Origin: JAEUIE01 sp046350055 | GTDB taxonomy: Bacteria > Planctomycetota > Planctomycetia > Gemmatales > HRBIN36 | Assembly (NCBI GenBank): GCA_046350055.1 | Contig: JAXMBC010000001.1 | Coordinates: 4,650,001 to 4,714,000 of the forward strand | Length of the DNA: 64,000 nt | Direction: 5' to 3' | Translations under genes and position numbers: made by a program | The notes under the pieces: model-generated | The model's input: the letters and a program-made list of their open reading frames with translations, nothing else | Database searches by the model: none | What the model was told of the DNA's origin: nothing | Part shown: one piece after another, positions 8,139 to 17,400 of the stretch | How the letters are laid out: each line of letters opens with the position of its first letter | Numbering within the stretch: the first letter of the stretch is position 1

Positions 8139-9161
8139 ATGTTTGAACGTGATGCCGATCTGCTGACTCTTGAGGCACGACCCCGACAAGGCTCAGTTGC
8201 CATGTCGCTCTCAGGCAAGCTTCATAGGGAAATTCAACAGGCCAAGGCACGTGTTTACCGCCTGGCGAGGCCAACGCCGCTTCATACTGTACGACATTCA
8301 TGCGGATTGCCGTTTCTGTTGAAGCGTGAGGATCTCTCACCGATTCATTCCTACAAGTGGCGCGGGGCCATGAACCGACTGGCGCTCCTGGCCTCGCAGG
8401 GTTGTCGCTATATAGTCTGTGCCTCAGCAGGTAACCACTCCCAGGGTGTCGCACTCGCCAGCCGTGCATTGGGGATGTCTGCCACTATTTTCATGCCCCA
8501 TTCAGCCCAGGAGCTGAAAGTGGAACAAAGCCGCAAACTGCTGGGACAACAAGGCAACGTTATTCTGATGGGTGGGAGTTTCGATGAAGCTCTACGCGCC
8601 GCTTTACTGCATGCTGCGAAAGTGAAAGCTGAGTTCATCGGACCGTTCGATGATATTCATGTAATCGCCGGCCAGGGCACCATCGGCCTCGAAATATTGC
8701 AGACCTGCCGCCATCCGGGGACGGTGTACCTACAGATAGGAGGCGGGGGGCTGGCTGCCGGTGTCGCTTGTGCCTTGAAGTGTATTGATCCCAGCATACG
8801 TATTGTTGGCGTGGAAGCAGAGCACCAGGCTTCCATGACTGCCGCATTCACGGCTGGCGAGCCGGTTCCACTCGATCAGGTCGATCTTTTCTGCGATGGC
8901 ACTGCTGTCAAACAGGCAGGTAAACTCACTCATCAACTCTGTCGTGAACTGCTCGACGATATCGTCACTGTCAGCAATGACGACGTGCGCAACGCCATCA
9001 AGTTCCTCTGGAATGAACAGCGTATCGTTCCCGAACCCTCTGGTGCACTGGGACTCGCAGCGCTGCTCCGCGAGCATGATCCGAGTCAAATCGAGAATGC
9101 CATTGTCATTCTCAGCGGTTCGAACATGAACTTCAGCAGGCTGGCAGCGCTGGCTTCCTAG
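8139..9161 (+). CDS. ilvA: Threonine dehydratase (PLP, catalytic domain only)
   Basis: Threonine dehydratase deaminates threonine to 2-oxobutanoate, the first committed step to isoleucine. The 340-residue protein has the PLP-lysine motif SPIHSYKWRGAM (usual form SFKLRGA), CASAGNHSQGVALASRALG for substrate binding, and the phosphate-binding loop QIGGGGLAAGVA. It lacks the C-terminal ACT-like regulatory domain of long IlvA, so it is the short TdcB-like form and would not be expected to show domain-based Ile feedback. That makes the upstream attenuator a plausible alternative control. AAGGTG eight bases upstream supports ATG 8139. It converges with the glt/ilv cluster. A serine/threonine dehydratase with another physiological role cannot be excluded. 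Confidence 0.85.
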   Translation: MFERDADLLTLEARPRQGSVAMSLSGKLHREIQQAKARVYRLARPTPLHTVRHSCGLPFLLKREDLSPIHSYKWRGAMNRLALLASQGCRYIVCASAGNHSQGVALASRALGMSATIFMPHSAQELKVEQSRKLLGQQGNVILMGGSFDEALRAALLHAAKVKAEFIGPFDDIHVIAGQGTIGLEILQTCRHPGTVYLQIGGGGLAAGVACALKCIDPSIRIVGVEAEHQASMTAAFTAGEPVPLDQVDLFCDGTAVKQAGKLTHQLCRELLDDIVTVSNDDVRNAIKFLWNEQRIVPEPSGALGLAALLREHDPSQIENAIVILSGSNMNFSRLAALAS

Positions 9162-9197
9162 CTACGATGTATGCATGCCTATATGATGCACACAGCA

Positions 9198-10718
9198 TTA
9201 TTCTGGCAGTAACTCCCGTTTCATCACATACGTATCCACTGCCTGAGCACATCGTCTGCCTTCGCGAATGGCCCATACGATGAGAGACTGTCCGCGACGC
9301 ATGTCGCCGGCCGTGAAGATACCTTCGCACGAGGTGTGGAAGCGGCACAGGCCTGTCTCGCTGGCGGCGACATTACCTCGCTGATCGAGCGTTACGGCTA
9401 GTTCAGCCAGCAAACCACCGGCGACGGGGCTGGTGAAGCCCATCGCCAGTAGCACCAGTTCCGCCGGCAGGGTGACGTTGCCCTCGGGCTGCTCTTCCAT
9501 GATGGAGTTTCCATCGGGGCCAGTGGTCCAGCGCAGCTTGGTAGCGTGGAGTGCCTTCACCTGGCCCTGCTTGCCGCTGAAGCTCTTAGTGAGGATGGAC
9601 CAATCGCGGTGAGCGCCTTCCTCCTGCGACGAACTGGTGCGAAACTTGAGCGGCCAGCCAGGCCAGACCGGGTTGCCCTGCGGAACACTCGGTGGCATGG
9701 GCAGGAGTTCAAGCTGCGTGACGGACGCGGCCCCCTGTCGGATCGAGGTACCGACGCAATCAGACCCCGTATCGCCACCGCCGATGACTATGACGTGTTT
9801 GTCTTTTGCTGTGATTAGCTCTGCCGCACTGTGGCCGGTTTCCTGACCGTGCCACTCCCCTGACCGCAGGTCTCCATTGCGTACATTCTGCTGTGTCAGG
9901 AACTCCATCGCGAAGTGAATCCCTGTTAGATCACGCCCAGGCACTTCGAGATCACGAGGCCTCTCCGCACCGCCGGCGAGCACCACCGCATCATAGCTCT
10001 TCCGCAAATGCTCGATGGCCAACGTCTTAGTCGATTGATTGGTCACGCCTTCGACTTCCACCGTGCCACCGATGCATACCCCGGTCTGGAACACCACGCC
10101 CTCGGCTCGCAGTTGCTCCACGCGGCGGTCGATATGATGCTTCTCCAGCTTGAAGTCGGGGATGCCATAACGCAGCAAGCCTCCCACCTGCGCATTCTTC
10201 TCGTAGACGGTGACCTGGTGCCCGACGCGGGCGAGTTGTTGAGCACAGGCAAGACCAGCTGGGCCGGAGCCGACGATGGCGATACGCTTGCCGGTCTTCG
10301 TCGTCGCTGGTTGCGGGGTGATCCAGCCTTCGGCCCAGCCCCGGTCGATGATCGCTCGTTCGATGGACTTGATGCCGACGGGGCTGCTGTTGATGCTGAG
10401 GGTGCAGGCTTCTTCGCACGGCGCGGGACAGAGCCGGGCGGTGAACTCGGGGAAGTTGTTGGTGGCATGCAGCCGATCTAGGGCGGCTCGCCAGTCGGAC
10501 TGGTAGACCAGATCGTTCCAGTCGGGGATGAGGTTGTGCAGCGGGCAACCGGTCATGCAGTAGGGAATGCCGCAGTCCATACAGCGGGCGCCCTGCTTCT
10601 TAGCCTCAGGTTCGGCGAGTGGTAGCACGAACTCGCGGAAGTGCCGGATGCGCTGCGACTTGTCTTCGCTGACTTCGTTAAGGCGCGGCAGTTCGAGGAA
10701 GGCGGTGGGTTGACCCAT
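9198..10718 (-). CDS. gltD: Glutamate synthase small subunit
   Basis: The 506-residue subunit carries electrons from NAD(P)H through Fe-S clusters and FAD to the large subunit. The N-terminal cysteine motif (CMDCGIPYCMTGCPL, then CPAPCEEAC) is the 4Fe-4S adrenodoxin-reductase-like domain. IAIVGSGPAGLACAQQLARVG binds FAD and VIVIGGGDTGSDCVGTS binds NADPH. I chose MGQPTAFLELPR at 10718. The longer frame from 10778 would translate the heptamer repeat. It lies four bases from gltB and is certainly cotranscribed. Confidence 0.95.
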   Translation of the reverse strand: MGQPTAFLELPRLNEVSEDKSQRIRHFREFVLPLAEPEAKKQGARCMDCGIPYCMTGCPLHNLIPDWNDLVYQSDWRAALDRLHATNNFPEFTARLCPAPCEEACTLSINSSPVGIKSIERAIIDRGWAEGWITPQPATTKTGKRIAIVGSGPAGLACAQQLARVGHQVTVYEKNAQVGGLLRYGIPDFKLEKHHIDRRVEQLRAEGVVFQTGVCIGGTVEVEGVTNQSTKTLAIEHLRKSYDAVVLAGGAERPRDLEVPGRDLTGIHFAMEFLTQQNVRNGDLRSGEWHGQETGHSAAELITAKDKHVIVIGGGDTGSDCVGTSIRQGAASVTQLELLPMPPSVPQGNPVWPGWPLKFRTSSSQEEGAHRDWSILTKSFSGKQGQVKALHATKLRWTTGPDGNSIMEEQPEGNVTLPAELVLLAMGFTSPVAGGLLAELAVTLDQRGNVAASETGLCRFHTSCEGIFTAGDMRRGQSLIVWAIREGRRCAQAVDTYVMKRELLPE

Positions 10719-10722
10719 GAAA

Positions 10723-13700
10723 TTAGTCCTGAGTCCTGAGTGCTGAGTGCTGAGAATGCGATGGCTGGAGGTGTACACGCTCCCGGGTATGAACCATCGA
10801 CGCAGGCTTCGTGCTGCTGCTCGATTGATGCTGCTCCGTCAGCGCTCGCTGGTACTCCTTCGGGAACACCTTCACGAACTTGCCGCGGTGTTTGCTCCAG
10901 TGGGCGAGGATCTCCTTGGCCCAGTCGCTGCCGGTGTAGTTGATATGCCACTGGAGGAAGTGCTGCACGAGTTCTTCATCGCTCTGCTGCTGATGCCAGA
11001 GCCAGGGGGTATTGAGGGCAGACTGCTCGGCGGTAGTGCGGACCGACTCCAGCGTCACCATGTTGAGGTTACAGCGATCGGCAAACCTGCCCTCGCGGTC
11101 GTACACAAAGGCGATGCCGCCCGACATGCCGGCGGCGAAGTTGCGACCGGTGTCGCCGAGTACTATGACCAGTCCGCCTGTCATGTACTCGCAGCCGTGG
11201 TCGCCCACGCCTTCGACCACCGCCACCGCCCCGGAGTTGCGGACGGCAAAACGCTCGCCCGCCACGCCACGGAAGTAGGCTTCCCCGGAAATCGCTCCAT
11301 AGAGAGCCACGTTGCCGGTGATCATGTTCTGTGTCGAAATGCCCCGGAAGCGAGGCGAAGGCTGCACTGCGATGCGGCCACCAGAGAGGCCCTTGCCACA
11401 GTAGTCATTAGTCTCACCGACGAGATCGAGCCAGACGCCCCTGGCCAGGAATGCCCCAAAGCTCTGCCCTGCCGCCCCGGTCAGTTGCACGTGAATGCTC
11501 TCTTCTGGCAGCCCGGCGTGGCCGAAGCGCTTGGCGATGACACCTGAGAGCATCGCCCCATAGCTGCGGTAGGTGTTCTTGATCGACGTGGTGATGACAG
11601 TCTTGGTCTGTGATTCCAGCGCCGGGCGGGCCTGTTGAATCAGTTGCTGGTCGGCTGAGTGTTCCAGTCCATGATCCTGCACTTCCCGATGATACCGGGC
11701 GACGCTCGCGGGCATGGGCTGCTGGAAGAACAGCCGGGCGTAGTCGAGACCACGAGCCTTCCAGTGCTCGATGCCGGGCTGCATCTCCAGCAGTTCTGTG
11801 TGGCCGATGAGTTCATCGATGGTCCGCACGCCAAGCTGGGCCATCAGCCGACGGGCCTCTTCGGCTACGAAGAAGAAGTAATTGATGACATGCTCAGGCT
11901 GGCCCTTGAACAGCTTGCGCAGTTGCGGGTCCTGGGTGGCTACACCCACCGGGCAGGTGTTGAGGTGGCACTTCCGCATCATGATACAGCCGGTGACAAC
12001 GAGAGGTGCGGTGGCGAAGCCGAACTCATCGGCCCCGAGGATCGCCCCGATGACCACATCGCGTCCGGTGCGAAGCTGGCCATCCACTTGCACACGGATG
12101 CGGCCGCGCAGCCGGTTGAGTACCAGCGTCTGCTGCGTCTCGGCCAAGCCGATCTCCCACGGCGTGCCAGCGTGCTTGATAGAGCCCCACGGGCTGGCCC
12201 CGGTGCCGCCATCGTGCCCGGCGATCGTCACATGATCAGCCTTGCACTTGGCCACACCGGCAGCGACGGTGCCCACGCCTATCTCGGAGACCAGCTTCAC
12301 GCTGATGCTCGCCTGAGGATTCACGCTCTTGAGGTCGTGCACCAGTTGGGCGAGGTCCTCAATCGAATAGATGTCGTGATGGGGCGGCGGCGAGATCAAC
12401 TCCACCCCCGGCGTCGCAAAACGCAGTTCGGCAATGTACTCACTCACCTTCTTGCCCGGCAGTTGGCCCCCTTCCCCGGGCTTGGCCCCCTGGGCGACCT
12501 TGATCTGAATCTGTTCCGCCATCGAGAGGTACTCGGCAGTGACACCGAACCGGCCCGAGGCTACCTGCTTGATCTTGCTGTTGAGCGAATCGCCAGGGAG
12601 CAGCGGCAGATCACGCTCGATTCGGTGTTCACCCAGCCGCGAGGCCAGCGTCTCGCCTTCACCGATGAGGTTGAAGCGGCGACGGTCTTCGCCTCCTTCG
12701 CCAGTGTTCGACTTGCCACCGATGCGGTTCATGGCCAGGGCAAGGGTGGTGTGGGCCTCGGTCGAGATGGAGCCGAGCGACATGGCTCCGGTGGAAAAGC
12801 GCTTGACGATCTCTTTGGCTGGCTCGACTTCCTCCAGTGGCACCGGCTGCTGCGGTTTGAAGGCGAAGAGTCCCCTCAGCGTGAGGTGCCGTTCGTTCTG
12901 CTGATTGATGAGCTTGGCATACTCTTCATAGGTGGCGAAGGAGTTGGTGCGGGTCGCCTGTTGCAGCTTGGTCACCGCCTCGGGAGTCCAGAGATGGTCT
13001 TCACCGCGCAGGCGGTACTCATACTCACCGCCGGTGGCGAGGCTGTTCTCCAGCAGCGGATCAGGGCCGAAGGCGGCACGGTGGGTGCGATGGGCTTCAT
13101 CACTGAGAGCGAAGAGGTCGATACCTTCGATGGTACTGGCTGTGCCGGTGAAGTACTTGTCCACGAGTGACTTCTTGAGCCCGACCGCTTCGAAGATCTG
13201 GGCACCGGTGTACGACATGTAAGTGCTGATCCCCATCTTCGACATTACCTTCATCAGGCCTTTACCATAGGCCTTGATCAGGTTCTTGGAGGCCGTCGCC
13301 GCGTCCTTGAGTAGCTGCGGTTGAGCATCAGCCAGCGTGGCCACGGTTTCGAGGGCGAGATACGGGTGAATCGCCTCGGCACCATAGCTGGCGAGCAGGG
13401 CGATGTGGTGTACCTCGCGCACCGAACCGGTCTCGACGATGAGGCTGGTCGAAGTGCGCAGGCCGCGATTGGTCAGATGCTGGTGGATGGCTGACAGCGC
13501 GAGTAGCGCGGGTATAGGAAAGCGGGTACGATCGGTGGTGCGGTCTGACAGGATGAGGATGTGCGTTCGCGCCCGCACGGCATCCTCGGCCATCGCGCAC
13601 AGGCTGGCCAGGCGAGCCTCGATGGCTTCATGCCCCCAACTCGCATCGTAGGTGATGTCGAGTTCCACCGCCTTGAACTTGCCATGGTTCTCTTTGGTGA

Positions 13701-15450
13701 AGGCCCGCAGCTTGTCCATCTGCTCCACGCTCAGAATCGGCTGGCTGACCTCCAGACATGGTGGCGGGTTGGTCTCATCAACACCAAGTAGATTCGGTTT
13801 AGGGCCGATGAAGCTGACCAGCGACATGACCAGCTCTTCGCGGATCGGGTCAATGGGCGGGTTCGTCACCTGGGCGAAGTTCTGCGTGAAGTAACTGTAG
13901 AGCGACTTGTTCCGCTTCGAAAGCGGGGCCAGCGGCGAATCGTTCCCCATGGAACCGATCGGCTCTTCGCCCTTGCCGGCCATGGGCAACAGGATGAACT
14001 TGATGTCTTCATCGGTGTAGCCGAAGGCTTGCTGGCGGTCGAGCAGCGTCTCGCGGATCGGGTCACGCTGCGGCACCACGGCGGGTAGCTGATCCAGCTC
14101 AATGCGTATAGCTTTTACCCACGCTTGATACGGCTTGGCCCGGGCGAGCTGGTCCTTGAGTTCGCCATCATCGATGATGTAGCCTGCTTCGAGATCGACG
14201 AGGAACATCTTGCCCGGCTGCAGCCGCCACTTCTTGATGATCTTCTCTTCGGGGATGCTCAGGCAGCCACACTCGGAACCCATGATGACGAAGTCATCGT
14301 CGGTAACGATGTAGCGAGCCGGGCGCAGGCCATTGCGGTCGAGCGTCGCACCGATCTGCTTGCCATCGGTAAAGACAATGGCGGCGGGGCCATCCCACGG
14401 CTCCATCAGGGCGGCATGGTACTCATAGAACGCCCGGCGGCGAGCATCCATCAGTTCATGCTTCTCCCACGCTTCCGGAATCATCATCATCATGGCGTGG
14501 GCGACCGGGTAGCCTGCCATCACCAGTAGTTCCAACGCGTTGTCGAATGAGGCCGAGTCGGACTGGCCATCGTAGATCAGCGGCCAGATCTTATTGAGGT
14601 CATCGCCCAGGATGCGGCTGTGGATGGCCCCTTGTCTGGCCCGCAGCCAGTTGACGTTGCCACGGAGCGTGTTGATCTCACCGTTGTGGGCGATGAGGCG
14701 GAACGGATGGGCGAGGTCCCATGTCGGGAAGGTGTTGGTCGAAAATCGCTGATGCACCAGAGCCATGGCCGAAACGAGGCGTTCATCCTGCAAATCGAGG
14801 TAGTACGTGCCAAGCTGGTTCGGCAGGAGCATGCCTTTGTAGACGATGGTGCGGGTGGACATCGAAGGCACGTAGAACTCTTTGCCGTGGGCCAGCTTCA
14901 GCGCCTGAATGGCATGGCCGCTCGACTTGCGGATGATATAGAGCTTGCGTTCGAGGGCATCGGGCACGGTGATGCTGGGACCACGCCCGATGAAGACCTG
15001 GCGAACGACGGGTTCGAGATGCTTCACACTCGGGCTGATGACGGTGTTGTTGCAGGGCACATCGCGCCAGCCGAGAAGGAGTTGCCCTTCGTCCTTGATG
15101 GCCCGTTCGATTTCGTACTCGCAGGCCTGCCGGCTCGCCGGTTCCTGAGGCAGGAAGACCATGCCCACGCCATATTCGCCCAGCGGCGGCAGCGGAATGC
15201 CCCGGGCAGCGAAGTCTTGACGGAAGAGGTTGTCGGGTAACTGCACGAGGATGCCCGAGCCATCACCCACCTGCGAGTCAGCCCCGGTCGCGCCGCGGTG
15301 ATCGAGCTGATGCAGGATCTTGAGACCTTGCTGCACGATGGCGTGGGAGGCATGGCCCTTGATATGGGCAATGAAACCGGTGCCGCAGGCATCGTGCTCA
15401 TGGCGAGGGTGGTACAGGCCGGGGTAATCAGTCAACGGACGCTCTCCCAT
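10723..15450 (-). CDS. gltB: Glutamate synthase large subunit
   Basis: GltB hydrolyses glutamine and transfers ammonia to 2-oxoglutarate, giving two glutamates. The 1575-residue product has a short propeptide ending before Cys22 (HPRHEHDACGTGF), the nucleophile of the class II amidotransferase domain (about 22-430). A central domain follows, then the FMN-binding synthase domain (GGKSNTGEGGEDRRRF, AGHDGGTGASPWGSIKHAG). The 3Fe-4S motif is CIMMRKCHLNTC, and the C-terminal GxGxG helix ends the family homology. The last ten residues or so (SQHSALRTQD) come from the heptamer repeat and are probably non-functional. It precedes gltD and follows ilvC on the same strand, and it supplies the amino donor for branched-chain transamination. 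Confidence 0.97.
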   Translation of the reverse strand: MGERPLTDYPGLYHPRHEHDACGTGFIAHIKGHASHAIVQQGLKILHQLDHRGATGADSQVGDGSGILVQLPDNLFRQDFAARGIPLPPLGEYGVGMVFLPQEPASRQACEYEIERAIKDEGQLLLGWRDVPCNNTVISPSVKHLEPVVRQVFIGRGPSITVPDALERKLYIIRKSSGHAIQALKLAHGKEFYVPSMSTRTIVYKGMLLPNQLGTYYLDLQDERLVSAMALVHQRFSTNTFPTWDLAHPFRLIAHNGEINTLRGNVNWLRARQGAIHSRILGDDLNKIWPLIYDGQSDSASFDNALELLVMAGYPVAHAMMMMIPEAWEKHELMDARRRAFYEYHAALMEPWDGPAAIVFTDGKQIGATLDRNGLRPARYIVTDDDFVIMGSECGCLSIPEEKIIKKWRLQPGKMFLVDLEAGYIIDDGELKDQLARAKPYQAWVKAIRIELDQLPAVVPQRDPIRETLLDRQQAFGYTDEDIKFILLPMAGKGEEPIGSMGNDSPLAPLSKRNKSLYSYFTQNFAQVTNPPIDPIREELVMSLVSFIGPKPNLLGVDETNPPPCLEVSQPILSVEQMDKLRAFTKENHGKFKAVELDITYDASWGHEAIEARLASLCAMAEDAVRARTHILILSDRTTDRTRFPIPALLALSAIHQHLTNRGLRTSTSLIVETGSVREVHHIALLASYGAEAIHPYLALETVATLADAQPQLLKDAATASKNLIKAYGKGLMKVMSKMGISTYMSYTGAQIFEAVGLKKSLVDKYFTGTASTIEGIDLFALSDEAHRTHRAAFGPDPLLENSLATGGEYEYRLRGEDHLWTPEAVTKLQQATRTNSFATYEEYAKLINQQNERHLTLRGLFAFKPQQPVPLEEVEPAKEIVKRFSTGAMSLGSISTEAHTTLALAMNRIGGKSNTGEGGEDRRRFNLIGEGETLASRLGEHRIERDLPLLPGDSLNSKIKQVASGRFGVTAEYLSMAEQIQIKVAQGAKPGEGGQLPGKKVSEYIAELRFATPGVELISPPPHHDIYSIEDLAQLVHDLKSVNPQASISVKLVSEIGVGTVAAGVAKCKADHVTIAGHDGGTGASPWGSIKHAGTPWEIGLAETQQTLVLNRLRGRIRVQVDGQLRTGRDVVIGAILGADEFGFATAPLVVTGCIMMRKCHLNTCPVGVATQDPQLRKLFKGQPEHVINYFFFVAEEARRLMAQLGVRTIDELIGHTELLEMQPGIEHWKARGLDYARLFFQQPMPASVARYHREVQDHGLEHSADQQLIQQARPALESQTKTVITTSIKNTYRSYGAMLSGVIAKRFGHAGLPEESIHVQLTGAAGQSFGAFLARGVWLDLVGETNDYCGKGLSGGRIAVQPSPRFRGISTQNMITGNVALYGAISGEAYFRGVAGERFAVRNSGAVAVVEGVGDHGCEYMTGGLVIVLGDTGRNFAAGMSGGIAFVYDREGRFADRCNLNMVTLESVRTTAEQSALNTPWLWHQQQSDEELVQHFLQWHINYTGSDWAKEILAHWSKHRGKFVKVFPKEYQRALTEQHQSSSSTKPASMVHTRERVHLQPSHSQHSALRTQD
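10726..10753. repeat. Heptamer tandem repeat between gltB and gltD
   Basis: Four consecutive heptamers: GTCCTGA twice, then GTGCTGA twice. The tract begins at the gltB stop, so the last codons of gltB (LRTQD) are written in repeat DNA. It belongs to the same 7-bp-period type as those at 17311-17400 and 19162-19322. Confidence 0.8.
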
Positions 15451-15545
15451 GGAGGTGGGCGAATCAGGCGTTGCAAACCAGGGAAGAGGATGGCTTGCAC
15501 GCGGTTCAGTCGGACTGGCACGGTCAGGAGAATAGCCAGAGTGCG

Positions 15546-16568
15546 CTAGCTTTGCATATCGGGTCGCACGGTCACGGGCTGCAGAAATGGCATCATGGCC
15601 CGTAACTTAACACCCACACGCTCCAGCAGTTGTTCCTGTTCAGCGGCTCGCTGTTTATTGAACCAGGGTCGTCCGGCTTCATTTTCAGCGATCCATCTCT
15701 TGGCATAGGTGCCATCCTTGATCTCGTCGAGCATTTTCTTCATTTCCTTGCGTGTTTCACTGGTAACGATACGGGGGCCACCAGTGTAATCACCGTGTTC
15801 AGCAGTATCACTGACAGAGTATCGCATGTAATTGAGGCCGCCGCGATACATCAGATCGACGATGAGCTTGAGTTCATGCAGGCACTCGAAGTAGGCAATC
15901 TCCGGCTGATAGCCTGCCTCAACCAGTGTATTGAATCCAGCTTTGACCAACTCGCTCACGCCGCCACAGAGGACGGCCTGCTCGCCAAAGAGATCAGTCT
16001 CGGCCTCCTCGGCGAAGGTGGTCTCCAGCACGCCGGCCCGGGTGACGCCGAGGGCCTTGGCGTAACTGAGCGCCAGGTCGCGAGCCTGGCCGGTGGTGTT
16101 CTGATGCACCGCGAGCAGCGAGGGTACACCGCCCCCTTCCTGGTAAACCTCGCGCACTCGGTGGCCGGGCCCTTTCGGGGCAATCATCGTCACATCGATG
16201 TCCTTGCCCGGCACGATGGTGCCATAGCGGATATTGAAGCCGTGGGCGAACATGAGCATGTTGCCAGGCGAGAGATTAGGGGCGATTTCCTTGGCGTAGA
16301 CGGCAGGCTGGCGGGTATCGGGAATCAGCATCATCACCACATCGGCCCATTTTGTAACATCGGCAATGGTGGCTACTTCCAGACCGGCAACTATCGCCTT
16401 GTCACGGCTCTTGCTTCCCACGGGCAAACCGACTTTCACAGGCACTCCACTGTCCTTGAGGTTGAGGGCATGGGCGTGGCCTTGGGAACCATAGCCGATA
16501 ATGGCGACGTTCTTCGCCTGGATGAGTTTCAGGTTGGCATCGTTGTCGTAAAGAATCTTCGTGGTCAT
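15546..16568 (-). CDS. ilvC: Ketol-acid reductoisomerase
   Basis: IlvC isomerises and reduces acetolactate or acetohydroxybutyrate with NADPH and Mg. At 340 residues it is the short class I form. The N-terminal Rossmann motif is VAIIGYGSQGHAHALNL, and VKVGLPVGSKSRDKA binds the cofactor phosphate. MIAPKGPGHRVREVYQEGGGVPSLLAV and the acidic ETDLFGEQAVLCGG carry the catalytic metal region. It starts at MTTKILYDND with GGAGA upstream. It lies between ilvN (122 bp upstream) and gltB (95 bp downstream), with a small hairpin in its 5' region. Confidence 0.97.
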   Translation of the reverse strand: MTTKILYDNDANLKLIQAKNVAIIGYGSQGHAHALNLKDSGVPVKVGLPVGSKSRDKAIVAGLEVATIADVTKWADVVMMLIPDTRQPAVYAKEIAPNLSPGNMLMFAHGFNIRYGTIVPGKDIDVTMIAPKGPGHRVREVYQEGGGVPSLLAVHQNTTGQARDLALSYAKALGVTRAGVLETTFAEEAETDLFGEQAVLCGGVSELVKAGFNTLVEAGYQPEIAYFECLHELKLIVDLMYRGGLNYMRYSVSDTAEHGDYTGGPRIVTSETRKEMKKMLDEIKDGTYAKRWIAENEAGRPWFNKQRAAEQEQLLERVGVKLRAMMPFLQPVTVRPDMQS

Positions 16569-16584
16569 GGGAAAGTCTCCGTAG

Positions 16585-16601
16585 GGTACGCTGTGCGTAC
16601 C
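16585..16601 (-). promoter_or_regulatory. Hairpin in the ilvC 5' region
   Basis: Perfect arms GGTACGC and GCGTACC around TGT, ending about 17 bp before the ilvC start and just upstream of its GGAGA ribosome-binding site. There is no U-tract, so it is more likely an mRNA stability or translation element than a terminator. A second small repeat (GCAGTG-N6-CACTGC) lies at about 16650-16667. Confidence 0.35.
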
Positions 16602-16689
16602 TCTCCAATGTGAGCGTCAGTTACAATTGTGTGAATGGGTTGATCAGTTGCAGTGGAATCTCACTGCGGGCAGGTACGAACAGCGTGCT

Positions 16690-17262
16690 CTACACGGAAT
16701 GACTCAGCACCAGCCCCTCATCGCTGGCATGCACGCCGTTCAACTCCGGTACTGCTTCGACGAACGGCGGGTTGACAGTGACGGCCTCGGCGCCGCGGGC
16801 CATGGCCACTACGCCGGTCTGCACCGATTCGATGATGCCAAAGGGCTCCATCAAGCTGATGAAGCTCTCGATCTTCTCAGGCGGCCCGGTCACTTCGATC
16901 ACCACGCTACTGGCGGTGATATCCACCAGCTTGCCTTCGTAGGCCTGACAGAGGAGCAGCACCTCGGCCCGGTTCATGCCGGTTGTGGTCACCTTGACCA
17001 GGGCCAGGTCGCGCAGGATCGGTTTGCGGATGGTGACATCATCCACCCGCAGCACGTTGACCAGTTTGTAAAGGTTGGCCTCCACGCGGGCGATGCCGAC
17101 TTCATCGGTATCGACGACGATGGTCATGCGCGAAACGCCATCGGTCTCGGTGCGCCCCACCGTCAGCGAATCAATGTTGAATGCTCGGCGGCGAAAGAGG
17201 GAGACGACTCGGTTGAGGACACCAGGTTTATCTTCGACATAGGCGACAAGGACGTGTTTCAT
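16690..17262 (-). CDS. ilvN: Acetolactate synthase small (regulatory) subunit
   Basis: The 190-residue regulatory subunit binds valine through an N-terminal ACT domain (HVLVAYVEDKPGVLNRVVSL, then FNIDSLTVGRTE) and stimulates the large subunit. The C-terminal half (ITASSVVIEVTGPPEKIESF, MEPFGIIESVQTG) is the IlvN-type second domain. The start at MKHVLVAY is chosen by family alignment. A longer in-frame start at 17310 would add a low-complexity tail. It follows ilvB on the same strand, separated by an inverted heptamer repeat. Confidence 0.93.
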   Translation of the reverse strand: MKHVLVAYVEDKPGVLNRVVSLFRRRAFNIDSLTVGRTETDGVSRMTIVVDTDEVGIARVEANLYKLVNVLRVDDVTIRKPILRDLALVKVTTTGMNRAEVLLLCQAYEGKLVDITASSVVIEVTGPPEKIESFISLMEPFGIIESVQTGVVAMARGAEAVTVNPPFVEAVPELNGVHASDEGLVLSHSV

Positions 17263-17310
17263 ATCAAGGCTCGTGGTTTGAGGTGATGTGTTTGAGGGTT
17301 GGGGTGTCAA

Positions 17311-17400
17311 GAAGCCGGAAGTCAGGAGCCAGAATCAAGAAGACAGGCAATGCCTGTTTCTGTCTTCATGCTGGCTTCTGGATTCTGGCTCCTAACTTCT
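17311..17400. repeat. Inverted pair of heptamer repeat tracts, ilvB-ilvN gap
   Basis: Left tract 17311-17345 reads in heptamers GAAGCCG, GAAGTCA, GGAGCCA, GAATCAA, GAAGACA. The right tract (about 17372-17400) reads TGGCTTC, TGGATTC, TGGCTCC, TAACTTC. Bases 17317-17336 and 17381-17400 are inverted copies matching at 18 of 20 positions. Between them lies CAGGCA-A-TGCCTG inside AAGACAG/CTGTCTT. A long hairpin can form in either strand. The ilvB stop codon lies within the tract. Confidence 0.8.

Noticed and set aside
11659..13170. Long + strand open frame (503 codons) inside gltB
   Set aside because: Antisense shadow of conserved GltB sequence. No ribosome-binding site and shadow-type composition.
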